64,000 nucleotides of DNA from positions 82,799,256 to 82,863,255 of the forward strand of contig NC_088911.1 in assembly GCF_963576675.1 (NCBI RefSeq), read 5' to 3'. The notes beneath the pieces were generated by a model, which was not told the DNA's origin, ran no database searches, and saw nothing but the letters and a program-made list of their open reading frames with translations. This document shows, piece by piece, positions 1-11,700 of this stretch; position 1 is the stretch's first letter; each line of letters opens with the position of its first letter. The position numbers were made by a program, and so were the translations under genes. This DNA comes from Euphorbia lathyris. Lineage: Eukaryota; Streptophyta; Magnoliopsida; Malpighiales; Euphorbiaceae.

Positions 1-2463
1 AACACCATTAAAGAAATAAACAAAGGTCTTATCATCGTTCGGAAGCGAAAGATGAAAAAGGAAGAAAAATATTTTTCACCAAACCCTAAGGATCAAATAT
101 AAAAAAGGTAAAAACATGTGCCAATAGAGGAAAGCATCTGCCTTTTTATAGAAGATAACTCTGGAAAGAAGGCGTTTAAGTAACCTTATTGCCATTGCAT
201 ACTTGCTGTTAGACAAGGTGCCGAACGGCCTCGCCTGGGCGGACCGGGGGTGGACACCTCATGGCGACGTAAGCGGTGATTGGCGCCGAAAGCAACCAAT
301 CGTGGAATCAAGCTGCTCGGCAGGACCGGAGCTCGGAGTATGGAAGAGTCGCCACCCACGAATGGGAAAATGAACACCGATCCCTTGCGGGAGACCGGTG
401 AGGGTTCGGGAAACTTAGGTACGAGCCGAGAAGGCTAGCTCCTTTCCGAAGAAAGGCTACTAGGCACCCCGACATCGCCCGGTTATGAACCACCGGCCTC
501 CTACTCAGCGTGTTAGGCGATAACGGACTAATCGCATATTTCTTTAAGTTTGAAATTCATTTGAAACCTTTTCTTTCTTGTTTTGAAAAACCGTTTAGAG
601 CATATATTATTAAAAGCCATCTTAGTAAAGAATCACCCATTTTGCATAAATTTAAAGTACACAGGAGAGAGAGGGGGAGAAGAAAGAATTGATTTATTCA
701 TAGTGTGATTTATGCTTCATATTATACACTAACTCTAAGCTAATCTCATTCCCCCAAAACGAGTTTATTTACATGGCTCGTACCTTAATCGACGTTGGAA
801 CGATTTAGGTACGTTTTAAAACCCCGTTAAATTACATGGCATCGACTCGAATCGCCGTTGGAACGAATCGAGTGTTTGAAAATGTGGAATAAAAACTTTA
901 ACTCCAAAAACGTGATTAGGCATACAAGTCCATTTATTTTGTACAAACCATTTAATTAGGAAAACGATTCAAAACTCTATTATTTACAATGAAAACGATT
1001 TTAATTACAAGGTTCGCCTAATCCATCGTTGGAACGGATTAAGGTTTCAACACGTGATATTTTGGAAATGGTTTAAAAAACGTCAAGAAAACGTTATTTA
1101 CACTTTTAGGAATATCTAGAAAAACTTTAATTTAAACAAACAAATTAAATTCTCTTTTTGTCTTTTATTTTCCCCTTTTTCACTCAATTATCCTCTACTT
1201 GAACATAATTACAACAATTAACAAATCAAGGTCCAATTTTACCCAATCAAATATATTTGAAATATAAACATATATATACAAAAATAAGATAGGAATATAT
1301 ATATACATAGTTTTATCTAAAAATAATGATGTATTTATAGATGAAAATGAATAAGAAATACTATATGATATAATAAAGAAAATGAGAAAAAGAGTACTAA
1401 ACAAAATACATTTTTATCCTAATTATAACTATGTAAAAATAACTAAAACTATACAAGTTTAAAAGAAAAGGAAAGTAATTTGGATCCCAAAATAGTTTAT
1501 GAATATATAGGAAACATCCCATCCTCAATAATGGTTAAATTCATTTAAATAAACCAAAAACTATATATACATATACAAATAATTTCATAAAACCAAAACA
1601 ATGAAAATTATAATCGAATATACAAAGTAAGTAAGTATATAGATAATTATTGGGTGAATGCCTCAAAAATAATTTTAACTAACATATTACATAATTATAC
1701 ATATATATATAAGAGATTAAATATCAAAAAAGTTGAAGAAATGGGTTTAAAAGAGTATTTTCGGATTCCAACAGATTACGGACAGAAAATCCGTCGCTAA
1801 TCTGCTGTTAGTGACAGAAAAGACAGAATTACAGATTTAGTCCAACAGTTTCCAGATTTGTTCAAACACTTTAAATTAGATCTATTCTATCGTTTTGGAT
1901 CCCCGAACTACCCAAATAGGATCATAGTCTATAACGGAGAATCCTAAAACGATGTTTTATTTTAAAACGTTATTTCGAAATATTTTCAAAACTTATAATT
2001 ACAACGTTTTTTAATCCCGAACTACCTTTGAATCGGATCACGGTTCGTATTGGGATATTGAAACGAGGTTTTTTATTTCAAAACAAAAACGAATGTTTAT
2101 TTAATACGAGACAAAAATAAATAAATACGGGAAATTAAATAAGACGTGATAAATAAATGACTAAATAAATAAAAACTATATTCTAAAAATAAAATAAGAA
2201 AATAAATTAAACGAATAAATAAATGAAATAAATAAAACGAGTCTAGTCCTCGGATAATACCTCAAGATCGGTATCTGACAGTCGAAGTCGTTTGATTCCA
2301 CGAGTTATGATTTTCCGGCGTTTTTTGTGTTTTCGATAAAATATTCAACTTTGGAAAATTTGGATTTTTTTGGGAAAAAAATATTTTCTCCAAAAAATTA
2401 ACTTTCTCTCTCTAAAAATGTCTAGAGTGAGAAAGCTCCAAAAATCCCCCTCCCAAATGCATG

Positions 2464-2492
2464 GGGATCCGTGCCTTATATAGGCACGGATC
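2464..2492. promoter_or_regulatory. TATA-like core inside an 11-bp-arm palindrome
   Basis: GGATCCGTGCC and its exact reverse complement flank TTATATA. On the minus strand this gives CCTATATAAGG, a good TATA-box context, placed between the 21-bp array and AT-rich DNA. A retrotransposon promoter is an inference from position and sequence only. Confidence 0.35.
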
Positions 2493-2500
2493 CCGGAGAC

Positions 2501-2865
2501 TTTGGGCGTCGTCCAAAGCAGGTTGGGCGGACGCCCAACTTATGTTGGGCGTTCGCCCAACGCCGGTTGGGCGTTCGCCCAACGTCGTTGGGCGTTCGCC
2601 CAACGTCGTTGGACGTTCGCCCAACGGATGTTGGGATGTTGGGCGTCCGCCCAACGGACGTCGGGCGCTCGCCCCACCTACGTTGAGCGTTTGCCCCACG
2701 TCGTTGGGCGCTCGCCCAACGGCCGTCGGGCGCGCGCCCAGCGGACGTCAAGCGTGCGCCCCGCGCTGCCGGGCACGCGTCCAACTGTCGTTGGACGCGC
2801 GTCGGCTGCCGCTAGGCGTTCGCACCACGTCGCTGAGCACTCGCGAGCCGTCCACTCGATAATCG
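2501..2865. repeat. 21-22 bp tandem array of palindromic units (about 16 copies)
   Basis: Each unit follows TTGGGCGTTCGCCCAACGTC and contains the near-perfect palindrome TTGGGCG..CGCCCAA. Units near 2540-2620 are almost identical and become more divergent toward 2865. The 21-bp period is divisible by three, so open frames appear on both strands. These are artefacts of the repeat. The array is GC-rich in an AT-rich setting and could form successive hairpins in RNA. Confidence 0.85.
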
Positions 2866-2992
2866 CGACTCCCACTAACTTCTTCCTTTTTTATTATATA
2901 TTTTTGTTTTAAAACTTCCGGAATCAACCGCTTCGACCGTCTTGTTACAGGTTTTCGTCACAGGCCCTCCGAATCGGTGTCTACACCTGCCA

Positions 2993-4399
2993 TGATGATG
3001 TCATATATAGGCTGGAGCATGTTACCATTAATGAGAATATGTATAGGTTGAAAATGCATGGCCAATGGTAAACTAAGGAATATGTGTATGGAAAATGAAG
3101 AGTTTTTTTTAGAAACCTAAAAGGTGTTCTCTAATTTGTCCACTAATGAGTGCACTTTTAATAACAACCCAACTTGATAAAGTTGTTATTAGACTTGGGC
3201 TTAAGGCCCATAAGGTGGGTCCTAGGAGAACCAAATGAGTACGCCCAAAAACCGGTAGAAGATCATCCTCGATATAGCTCATAAAGGATCTGGGAAAAAG
3301 AGGATGCGTCTACCTTGCCCTAAAATATCAAGGTGTCCCTCACGCTTAAAAGGTGTATTTTGGAAACTGATAGATGTCCCAATAACAACTTGACACGTGT
3401 AAAGGTTCTAATAGAAAATGGTTATAAAAAGGTTATATTGCCTATACATATGCAATGTATGAGGATCATCAAGATATACCAACAACCTTAGTCTCAACAT
3501 TTATTTACTCTCTAGGTCTGAGTACCATACTGGTTTGGACATTATAGTGCTTGTGTTGGTGAGCTGGAAGCTCCTCTATTTTGCATATTGCTCAGAGTTG
3601 TGAGGAAAGGTAAAAGCTATCACATTCAATGCTATTCCAAATATTTATGGTATACATCAAATATCATAAAGCTTTTTCTTCTTATCCACCATAGATTCTG
3701 CTTCAATTCCACCTTCATTTGGTTTCATTTTTTGCTTTCTTCCTTTTTTGGTTCAAGATAACAATAGCACTATGAAAATCTTTATTTCTTTATATTTGTT
3801 TTCAAGAGACTCTCCATCTTCTTCTTATGAGAATAAAACCTACGCACCTCTTTAGTTTTTGATGTAATAAATCGTTCATTTATGTTGTTTAAAATAATAA
3901 GGGAAAAATTGTCAAAAGAGATACAAATACTCGAAAATGTCATATATTTCTAAAATTTTCACAGCCTAAAACGGCATGTATTTTTTTAATAGAGGTATAT
4001 GCTTTCTCTTTGTTATTTTACTCCAGACAAAATCACAAGATAATTATTATAGATGTAATACATCCCTAGATCTCTGTACTTTTCTAGAAAAGTCATCTGC
4101 TTCTCCAAACTTGCTTAAGGTAATATGGTTTACCTCGTAAGTTCGCGTGGCAGAGAAAGGGGGAGATTTAGACAAATTGAAACATGTATCACCTTAAGCA
4201 AGTTTAGAGAGCTAATAGATCATCGTTAAAATTCAGGGAGCTAATAGATCACTTTAAGAAAGTTTGGAGAGTAAATAGGTCACTTTAAATAAGTTTAGAG
4301 GGTAAATAATATAAGGGGCAATTGCCCTTTTTAGACAACTACAAAGGTTAAGGATAATTTTCAAAATTATCATGTGTAGATAATAACATAATTGATAAA
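2993..4399. other. Intergenic, no gene; short tandem repeat near 4200-4315
   Basis: No coding sequence is supported. 3140-3610 has a small palindromic stretch (AATAACAACCC...GTTGTTATT) and a TATA-like TTATAAAAAGG and may be an old LTR fragment, but no partner copy is visible. At 4200-4315 a unit of about 31 bp containing 'agggagctaatagatcactt' repeats about four times, as in the sub-terminal arms of some MULE-like MITEs. Confidence 0.4.
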
Positions 4400-4873
4400 T
4401 TAAGGGATGAGAACCAAAACAATCTTAAAGGTTTTGTGGAAGAGCTAATTTAGGCTCCACGTACAAAATAGTACAATTTCAGTCTCAACGTTTATTAATG
4501 ATGCAATTAAAGGCCTAGCTAACAGAAATCGACACACCAGATGATTGTACCATTAGCCCCTCTATACATAGGCTCCACGTCTCGCTTCCACTCTAATTAT
4601 GAAGCATGAATTCATATATTGGATGAATATGCTAATGGGAGGGAATGCTCCAGATTGTTTGGTGATGAACATTATGTACGAATCGGGAGTTCTAGTGCAA
4701 GCTAGAGTATGAGGGTTAAAGCCATAATAATGTGATGTGTCAATTTCTGTGAGCGAGACCTTGTATTGGCCTTTTCATAAATGTTGGAACAGAAATTGTA
4801 TCATTTTGTATATAGAGCCTAAATTAGCTTTTTCCCAAAAATATTAAAACTATTTTAGTACCTTATACCATTA
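4400..4873. mobile_element. MITE-like element with long terminal inverted repeats
   Basis: The left arm near 4415-4490 (core GAGCTAATTTAGGCTC) matches the reverse complement of the right arm near 4785-4860 (GAGCCTAAATTAGCTT). The arms extend over roughly 75 bp with mismatches. No ORF and no confident TSD is visible, so the ends are approximate and the superfamily is unassigned. Confidence 0.6.
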
Positions 4874-6143
4874 ATTAATTAATAATCATGGATATTTAGC
4901 CTTTTTCTTTTCTTTTCTCTTAGATCTATTTTGCTTACCATTATATGTCATTCACCATGAGGAAGAAATGTAGGAGAAGTCAGGCAAGTTCAACTAGTTT
5001 GCAGTTAAAGATTCAACTTCAGAAGGATTTGAATTTGTTGAGAAAGGATAATGCATTCGTTGATGGGGAAAATGGAGGTTGGTATTATTGCTGATCCTGA
5101 TCAATTGATTATAAATTCTAATTGATCGAAAAAACATTTTGAGAGAAAGGATTGTGACTTTTGAGAGAGGAAAATGTACTTCTTAACAAAATGAGGAAGG
5201 TGTTCAAGAGCGATGGACTAATCTAGTATTAAATATCCGTATTCTAGATTAAAGCATCTTTACAACCACTCAATACAATATCAGATCATTATCAGATCAT
5301 TGTTATAATAAGAGCATCTTTTATGCTTTCCAAAAAGGACTAGCTTGCAATTAGAGGAAGAATTAATAGAGGAGAAATAATGAACTATCTTGGTTTGAGC
5401 AAATTGACTTTTTGGGAAACTAGATTGGAAATAAAAGGTGGGTCTGTCCTTAATACAACAAACAAGAGCTTGAAGCTGACCTCCACACCATACATGAGAG
5501 CGGATCACAAGCGCTCGGTAAAAGCTCATGAAGAGGGACAATTTGCGATAGATAGAAGTGTAGGCCTCGCTAGTCAACTCATGCTATTCAATACTACGAA
5601 TATATAAGTGATGGTGGAAATAGTATATAAGTGATGGATGAAAGTCTAATAGGTCAAAGAGCGGTAAAACATCGATAAAAATGTAAAGGAAAAACAACTA
5701 GAAAAAAAACTAATAAATTTTCTATAAAAAATTGAGATAAGTATAGAAAGACTTATTTCAACACTAATTCAAAACTGACACGACACGAACCTGATAATTA
5801 CCACGGCGACAGATCCAGACTCCATTAGCAGTGGGTGCTCCATATAGTTTAGGAATTTTCACTTGGTCAATTTAAGATTTAAATTTAGTATATTCTAAAT
5901 TCTTTTAGACATTTTCCAACATGTTGATTTATCTTCTAAAACATTGTTTATTATAAATATTTTTCAACGTATTAGTTTATATTCTATTGGAATTTTTTCA
6001 CTTCAGTGACATAATTTGGAATTTCTATCAATAAAGTAATAAATTTGACAGTTTTTAATATATTTTAATATTCATTATATGCTGGTTGGTTTGAGATGTT
6101 TTGCTTCCCTTCTTTTCTTAATTTGCATATTCATCTATCTTAC

Positions 6144-6174
<31 letters not shown>

Positions 6175-6364
6175 TGAAACTATCTTACTATTTTTTTTAA
6201 AACCTATATATGGTGCTAAATTTATATGGTATAAGGGCGAGTGTTTATGTAATTCAATTCTACACTATTATTTCTATTGTCATAGGTCACTAATAATATA
6301 AAAAAAGGAAGATAATAAAATTAGAACATTAATGAAGAAATTAAAAATGCATAAAAAAAATTAA
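4874..6364. other. AT-rich intergenic DNA, no gene recognised
   Basis: No conserved coding sequence is seen. The open frames near 5281-5607 resemble no family I know. An (AT)n microsatellite lies at 6144-6166, followed by a T-run. Confidence 0.5.
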
Positions 6365-6889
6365 GGCTTAATACATTATTTGCCCCCTGGACTTGTCCAA
6401 AATGGTTGATTGGTCCCCTGAACTTTCAAAGTGTCTCGATAGCTCCCTGAACTTACATAAAATGTTTAGTTAGCTCCTTGAACTTGCATAAAATGTAATC
6501 AATTAATCACTCGGTTGTTAAAAAGTAAGTTAAATGCGGAAAATATGTTGCACGCATCTTAAAAAAATAAAACGATCAAGATCGGGGTATGCGATTATAA
6601 TATTAGAGAATAAAATATTTTTATAGTTGAATAAGTAAGAAATTCTTTTTTAATATGTTTTAATCTATTTTGTGAAGTATGTAATAACATTTTAAGGCAC
6701 GTGTAACATATCTTCCGCATTTGACTTACTTTTTTACAACCGAATGATTAATTGATTACATTTTACACAAGTTCAGGGAGCTAACTAAACATTTTATGCA
6801 AATTCAGGGGGCTATCGAGACACTTTAAAAGTTCAGGGAGCCAATCAACTATTTTGGACAAGTTCAAGGGGCAAATGATGTATTAAACC
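6365..6889. mobile_element. MULE-like MITE with 9-bp TSD
   Basis: The ends are GGCTTAATACATTATTTGCC and the inverse of GGTTTAATACATCATTTGCC. Inverted arms run about 150 bp, each carrying repeated 'ttcagggagcta' type modules. The flanks are identical 9-mers AAAAATTAA (6356-6364 and 6890-6898). A 9-bp TSD with long TIRs is typical of Mutator-like elements. It is non-coding, so non-autonomous. Confidence 0.85.
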
Positions 6890-7304
6890 AAAAATTAATT
6901 ATAGAAACATTGGAATAGTACCCAAAGCAGAATGGGATCCAAAGCAGAGAAGAAAAGGAAAGAGATTTGGCCAAGACATAGATAACCCAAAGGTTGATAC
7001 TGGGTGCTAAGCCCCCTTGCTCTCGCTAAATCCATACTGTTAATGGAAAAATAGGGAAATGACAGCCAAATTATTTGAGCTTATTTTATACATTTCATAT
7101 TTAGGGAGTCCACATTTAGTCTAATGATCAAAGTGCTCAGGTGTCAAATTGACCAATTATCTACCGGTTATTAAGACCATAATGTCCTGGTATTATTAAG
7201 CTCATGAATTTTTACGTACAAAATTGAAAATCAAAAACCAAAATATGAATCGAAACAAAGATTGTGTACATAGTTGTAATTTAACCGGTTCATAGAAATA
7301 TTTA

Positions 7305-8000
7305 GGCGTAATGCTTCCCCAGCCTTTTTAATTTATCGAAATTGGTCATTTTACCCCTTCAACTCATCGAATGTCCTATTTACCCCCTTAACTCCATAAA
7401 AGTGGTATTTTTTACCCCCTCAACTTGTCCATTTATCCCCCAACTCATAGAATGTTCTATTTACCCCCCTTAACTCCATAAAAGTAGTATTTTTCACCCC
7501 TTATAATCCGTTATCGAAGCCTAAATTGATAACTTTTTTTAAACATTAAACCTATATTTATGTTATTTTGTAAGTGGAACCTAAATTGATACTTCCCCAA
7601 AAATCATAGGCCTATTTTGGTACACTATCCTTACATATAATGTATTTAACTTGTTTATATTAAATTATTAATTATTAATGTTCTTGTTATTTGTATTTTT
7701 TATTCGTTCTTTCTCTTTTCAACTTTTTTGACTACTATAAAAGGATAAGAAATACCATTTTTATGGAGTTAAGAGGGTAAATAGGATCATAAGTGGTGAG
7801 AAACACCACTTTTATGGAGTTAAGGGGGTAAATAGGATATTAGATGAGTTGAGAAGGGGTAAAATGACAAATTTGGACAAGTTAAGGGGGTGAGAAATAC
7901 CATTTTTATGGAGTTAAGGGGGTAAATAGGACATTCGATGAGTTGGAGGGGTAAAATGACCAATTTGGAGAAGTTGAGGGGGCTGGAGAAGCATTAAGCC
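7305..8000. mobile_element. MULE-like MITE with 9-bp TSD
   Basis: The ends are GGCGTAATGCTTCCCCAGCC and the inverse of GGCTTAATGCTTCTCCAGCC. The 9-bp flanks AAATATTTA are identical at 7296-7304 and 8001-8009. The arms contain repeated 'ggagttaagggggtaaatag' modules, three on the right arm and two inverted on the left. No coding capacity is seen. Confidence 0.87.
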
Positions 8001-8015
8001 AAATATTTAATATCT

Positions 8016-8500
8016 GAGTAAATTATATTGATAGCCATTGAACTTTACCTATTTTAACATTGTGGGCACTGAACTTCAATTCTTCACGGTATGACTACTA
8101 AACTTTATATTTTTTAACATTGGTGGACATTCAATCTTAACTAACTTCTCAAAATGACCGTTAACTACTTCAAAATGAAAACATTCAAGAATTAAAGCTG
8201 TTTAAAATGACGTTTACCATGAAACCATATTTTTTATTTTCCAAAATTAATTATTTTTAGAGTTTTCTCTCTCTAAAAATTCATTTTCTCACCTAACAAA
8301 ACAACATCTAAATGATATCAAAACGAAAATTTTCAAGAATTAAAGTTCCTTAGAATATCATTAACTCTTTGAATTCGTTATTTTAAGACCGTAAATGGTC
8401 GTTTTGAGATGTTGAGTAGCCGTCGGTGTTAAAAAGTGTAAAATTCAGTATTCATACAGTTAAGAAATGAAGTGCAGTGGCCGTAGCTGTAATTTACCCC
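8016..8500. mobile_element. Third MULE-like MITE, older, abutting the previous one
   Basis: The left end GAGTAAATTATATTGATAGCC pairs imperfectly with the inverse of the right end GGGGTAAATTACAGCTACGGCC. The flanks TTAATATCT (8007-8015) and TTGACATCT (8501-8509) match at seven of nine positions, consistent with an aged 9-bp TSD. Its left flank overlaps the TSD of the element ending at 8000. Confidence 0.6.
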
Positions 8501-8718
8501 TTGACATCTAGCCAACCAGTAAACAGTTACCGGTCTTTTTACTTGCCGGAGATGTGGAATTTAATTGAATCTTCAGTGACACCAAAAAATAGAATATTTT
8601 TCACAAGGTGAAATACAAAGCCAAAAGAATAACCAAGAACTGCGATTTCGTATGAAAAAACAGATCTTGGTGTTTCTGTTTAGATCGACAATTCGAGAAA
8701 TATTTCAAGTCATAGGAA
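8501..8718 (+). promoter_or_regulatory. Proximal upstream region and 5' UTR of TWD40-2
   Basis: This 218-bp stretch separates the nearest MITE from the start codon and must hold at least the 5' UTR and probably core promoter elements. No clear TATA box is visible. Regulatory content is inferred from position only. Confidence 0.35.
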
Positions 8719-11700
8719 ATGCTGAAACTGAGAGCATTTAGGCCGAGCAGTGACAAGATAGTGAAGATTCAGTTGCACCCAACGCATCCATGGCTTGTCA
8801 CTGCCGATGCATCAGATCGCGTCTCGGTTTGGAATTGGGAACACCGGCAGGTTTTAAACTATACCCATCTTCTTTACTGGAAATTCTATGTTCTTTTTGG
8901 GTATTGATTCCTAATTTATATATGAAAAAGGTGATATACGAGCTGAAAGCTGGTGGTGTTGATGAGCGGCGTTTGGTTGGAGCCAAGTTGGAGAAGCTTG
9001 CGGAGGGTGAATTAGGTGCTGTTCCTGTTTTGGTTCCACTCCAATTTAATTTAATTTTTTTTTTGAAATGTTATGATGTTTTGTTTCTGCCATTTCGTCT
9101 GATTAATGAAAATGAGACAATTTGTAAGCTGAGGATTGTTTGTTGCCTAATCTTCTAATTGGCAGACTCCAAAGGAAAACCTACCGAAGCAATGAGGGGA
9201 GGGAGGTAATTGTGTGTTTTGCTTGTTTGTTCTTTATTTCTTCCCCACACCCCACCCAAATAAGATTGCTATTTGGCTGATGTGTTTTTATTTTTCTTTA
9301 ATCATGGAAAAGTGTTAAGCAAGTAGGCTTTTTTGATGATGATGTACGGTTTTGGCAACTTTGGCGTAATCGATCTACAGCTGCTGAAGCACCATCTGCT
9401 GTCAATAATGTTACTTCAGCCTTTACTTCTCCTGCTCCTTCGACTAAAGGCAGACACTTTCTTGTTATTTGTTGTGAAAATAAAGCCATTTTTCTGGACA
9501 TGGTTACAATGCGTGGTCGTGATGTACTTAAGCAAGAGCTTGATAATAAGTCACTATTATGGTAAGTTTCACTTTGAGAAATCCCAATTTCCTTTCTGAA
9601 ACTATACACAAAGAAACAAACTAATCCAGCCATCCAGGTGTATAAAATGGTCTCTCAATGCTTCTTTGTTAAGTCCTACTCAAGTACAAATTTTCCCTCA
9701 ACCCCGCACACATGTAAAAGAAAAAAAAAATCGAAGGAAAATTTTCATGCATAAATATAATGTAAGGTATATAAATGTTCTAGCTAATTTTTCAGAGTTC
9801 TGCTGATGTTTATGATATAATTGTCCACTTCTTGTCTTTACCTGCAGTATGGAGTTTCTCTGTAGATCTATTGCGGGTGATGGCCCTTTAGTTGCATTTG
9901 GTGGATCAGATGGAGTCATTAGAGTTCTTTCAATGATAACATGGAAGGTCTGCCCGTTCTCAAAAAGTTCTTTTCTCGTACCACCAGGACTGTAACTCAA
10001 GTCATTTTGCAATTTTTTTCCCCTTGCAGCTTGTACGTAGATACACTGGAGGTCATAAAGGATCCATTGCTTGCTTGATGACTTTCATGGCATCCTCTGG
10101 TGAGGTAGTTCTTAATTCCTGCAACTGACATGATCTAACCTAGTTTTCCATTTCATTAGCTTTAACATAGACAGGTATCTAGGTTTAAATGTGTATTCAT
10201 CTAACATAGACTAGTAGGCTATGTCTATGTTACCCGGACACGGATACGGTATCCGACACGGACATGGACACAGGAAACGTCTTTTCTATAAAACATAGGA
10301 CACGGAAACGTGGGGAAAACGTATAAATATTAAAAATATTGGGACACATTTATAAATATTAAAAATATATTTTTATATTTGAATTTTTGTAATATAACTA
10401 AATAAATACATATAAAAGAAATTATAAAACTCTTATCTAACCATAATTGTTAGATACATGAAATATAAATGATGTCAAAAAAAACGTTGAGAGAAAAAAA
10501 GATAAAACAATGAAAGCTTTCCTCCTGAATACTAAAAATCTATTTCTTCAATGTTTATTTATATCTTCACCAACAAGTAGGGATTCTAGCTCCGGTTCAT
10601 CTAAAGTTTTCCTCACTGTCTTTTGGCTTACCTAAGATTTATTGCTGCACATAAAGATCCACGTACTCCTTTGGATATTCCTGCTCAAATAAGGATCGAC
10701 CATAATTGCTCTGTCTACCTCTGTTTTTTCTGAAATAAAATGCAATCGTTTTTTGTCTGGGAAACGGGTTTCCCAGACAGATACGGGTATCCAACTTTTG
10801 AATATTACGGATACGGCCCCGAAACGTATCCTAGAAGTTTCCGGGAGTTTCCGTATCCAAAACGTATCGGATACGTGATACGCAGACATGTTGAAGTATC
10901 CGTGCTTCATAGGGCTATGTAGCTGACAATGTAGCGGAATAGTGGGAAGTTGTTTCTTTTATGACTATTTTTTGTTATTTGTTTCCATGACCGGTAAAAT
11001 GGTTGGCATATATAAATTAATTGTTGCTTATGATGATTGAAATCATATAGTGAAAATTGCAGATGCAACCATTTAACCTGTAGTATACTTGTGCATAGTT
11101 TTCCAATACTTCTCTTTCATTAGGCCCACACCTCTCATTTGAAAGAGTTTCTAATGGGATGGTTAATGAATTAGTGTGTTGGTATAATCTTGGGGGACCT
11201 AGTCTTCGAGCTAGAAGGTTAAGAAAGACAATTAGCCTTGGCATTCAATGAGATATGTATATCTTAACTTCATCTATAAGCATCATTTAACTTTGAAATA
11301 CTACGAGCAACATTGCATCTGTTGACAGATGCATATGGTTAGAGTGTCAATGGAAGAACCATCAAGAGGTAAAGGAGGCTCCTGATGGAAAAAGGTAAAA
11401 CTGCAGTTTTTGTTATTCAAGGAGCATGCTATCAGTGGTCACTAAAAAGAGGATATGATTTGGATGGAGGGATCTATTTTTTAGAAGATCTTTGGTTTCT
11501 GTGTTGCTCCATTGTGTAGTTTACAGTTTCATTAGCTGTTTCAAGCTTTATCACATGGACTCTGGCATTTTCCCTATTGTGGACACGGAGCTACATATAC
11601 ATTGAGGTGAATTATGTTTCTGATCTAGCAATTAAAATTAAGTCAAGAAAGAAGCTTGTTTGCCAGTGAGCATAGGTCTGTGTGTGTGAGTGATTTGAGG

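Larger units (their letters stand above)
1..2992 (-). mobile_element. Partial LTR-retrotransposon-like repeat (right edge visible)
   Basis: No gene is visible here. The right edge reads GGTGTCTACA, so on the minus strand the repeat opens with TGTAGACACC, a typical LTR start. Read on the minus strand, the order is a GC-rich 21-bp tandem array, a TATA-like palindrome near 2478, then long AT-rich sequence, which fits U3 to R/U5. Positions 180-530 are GC-richer and contain GAGTCGCCACC-like sequence of the kind common in plant gypsy-type repeats. At 770-1050 a motif resembling CGTTGGAACGATT recurs three times. The left end lies outside the window and no protein domain is visible, so superfamily and orientation are inferred. 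Confidence 0.5.

Noticed and set aside
272..295. TTGGCGCC as a Tat/Athila-type primer binding site
   Set aside because: It is not preceded by an LTR end in CA, and the surrounding sequence continues without a boundary.
2501..2865. CRISPR array
   Set aside because: There are no unique spacers; units are contiguous and degrade gradually. The DNA is nuclear plant sequence.
2412..2912. Several overlapping open frames of 65-136 codons on both strands
   Set aside because: They follow directly from the 21-bp palindromic tandem repeat, whose period is divisible by three. They have no protein-like composition.
3140..3610. Possible solo LTR
   Set aside because: No second copy, no TSD and no PBS or PPT could be found, so only noted as a weak possibility.
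5281..5607. Overlapping open frames of 98 codons (minus) and 75 codons (plus)
   Set aside because: No recognisable domain, no codon-use signal and no conserved partner. Probably chance in AT-rich DNA.
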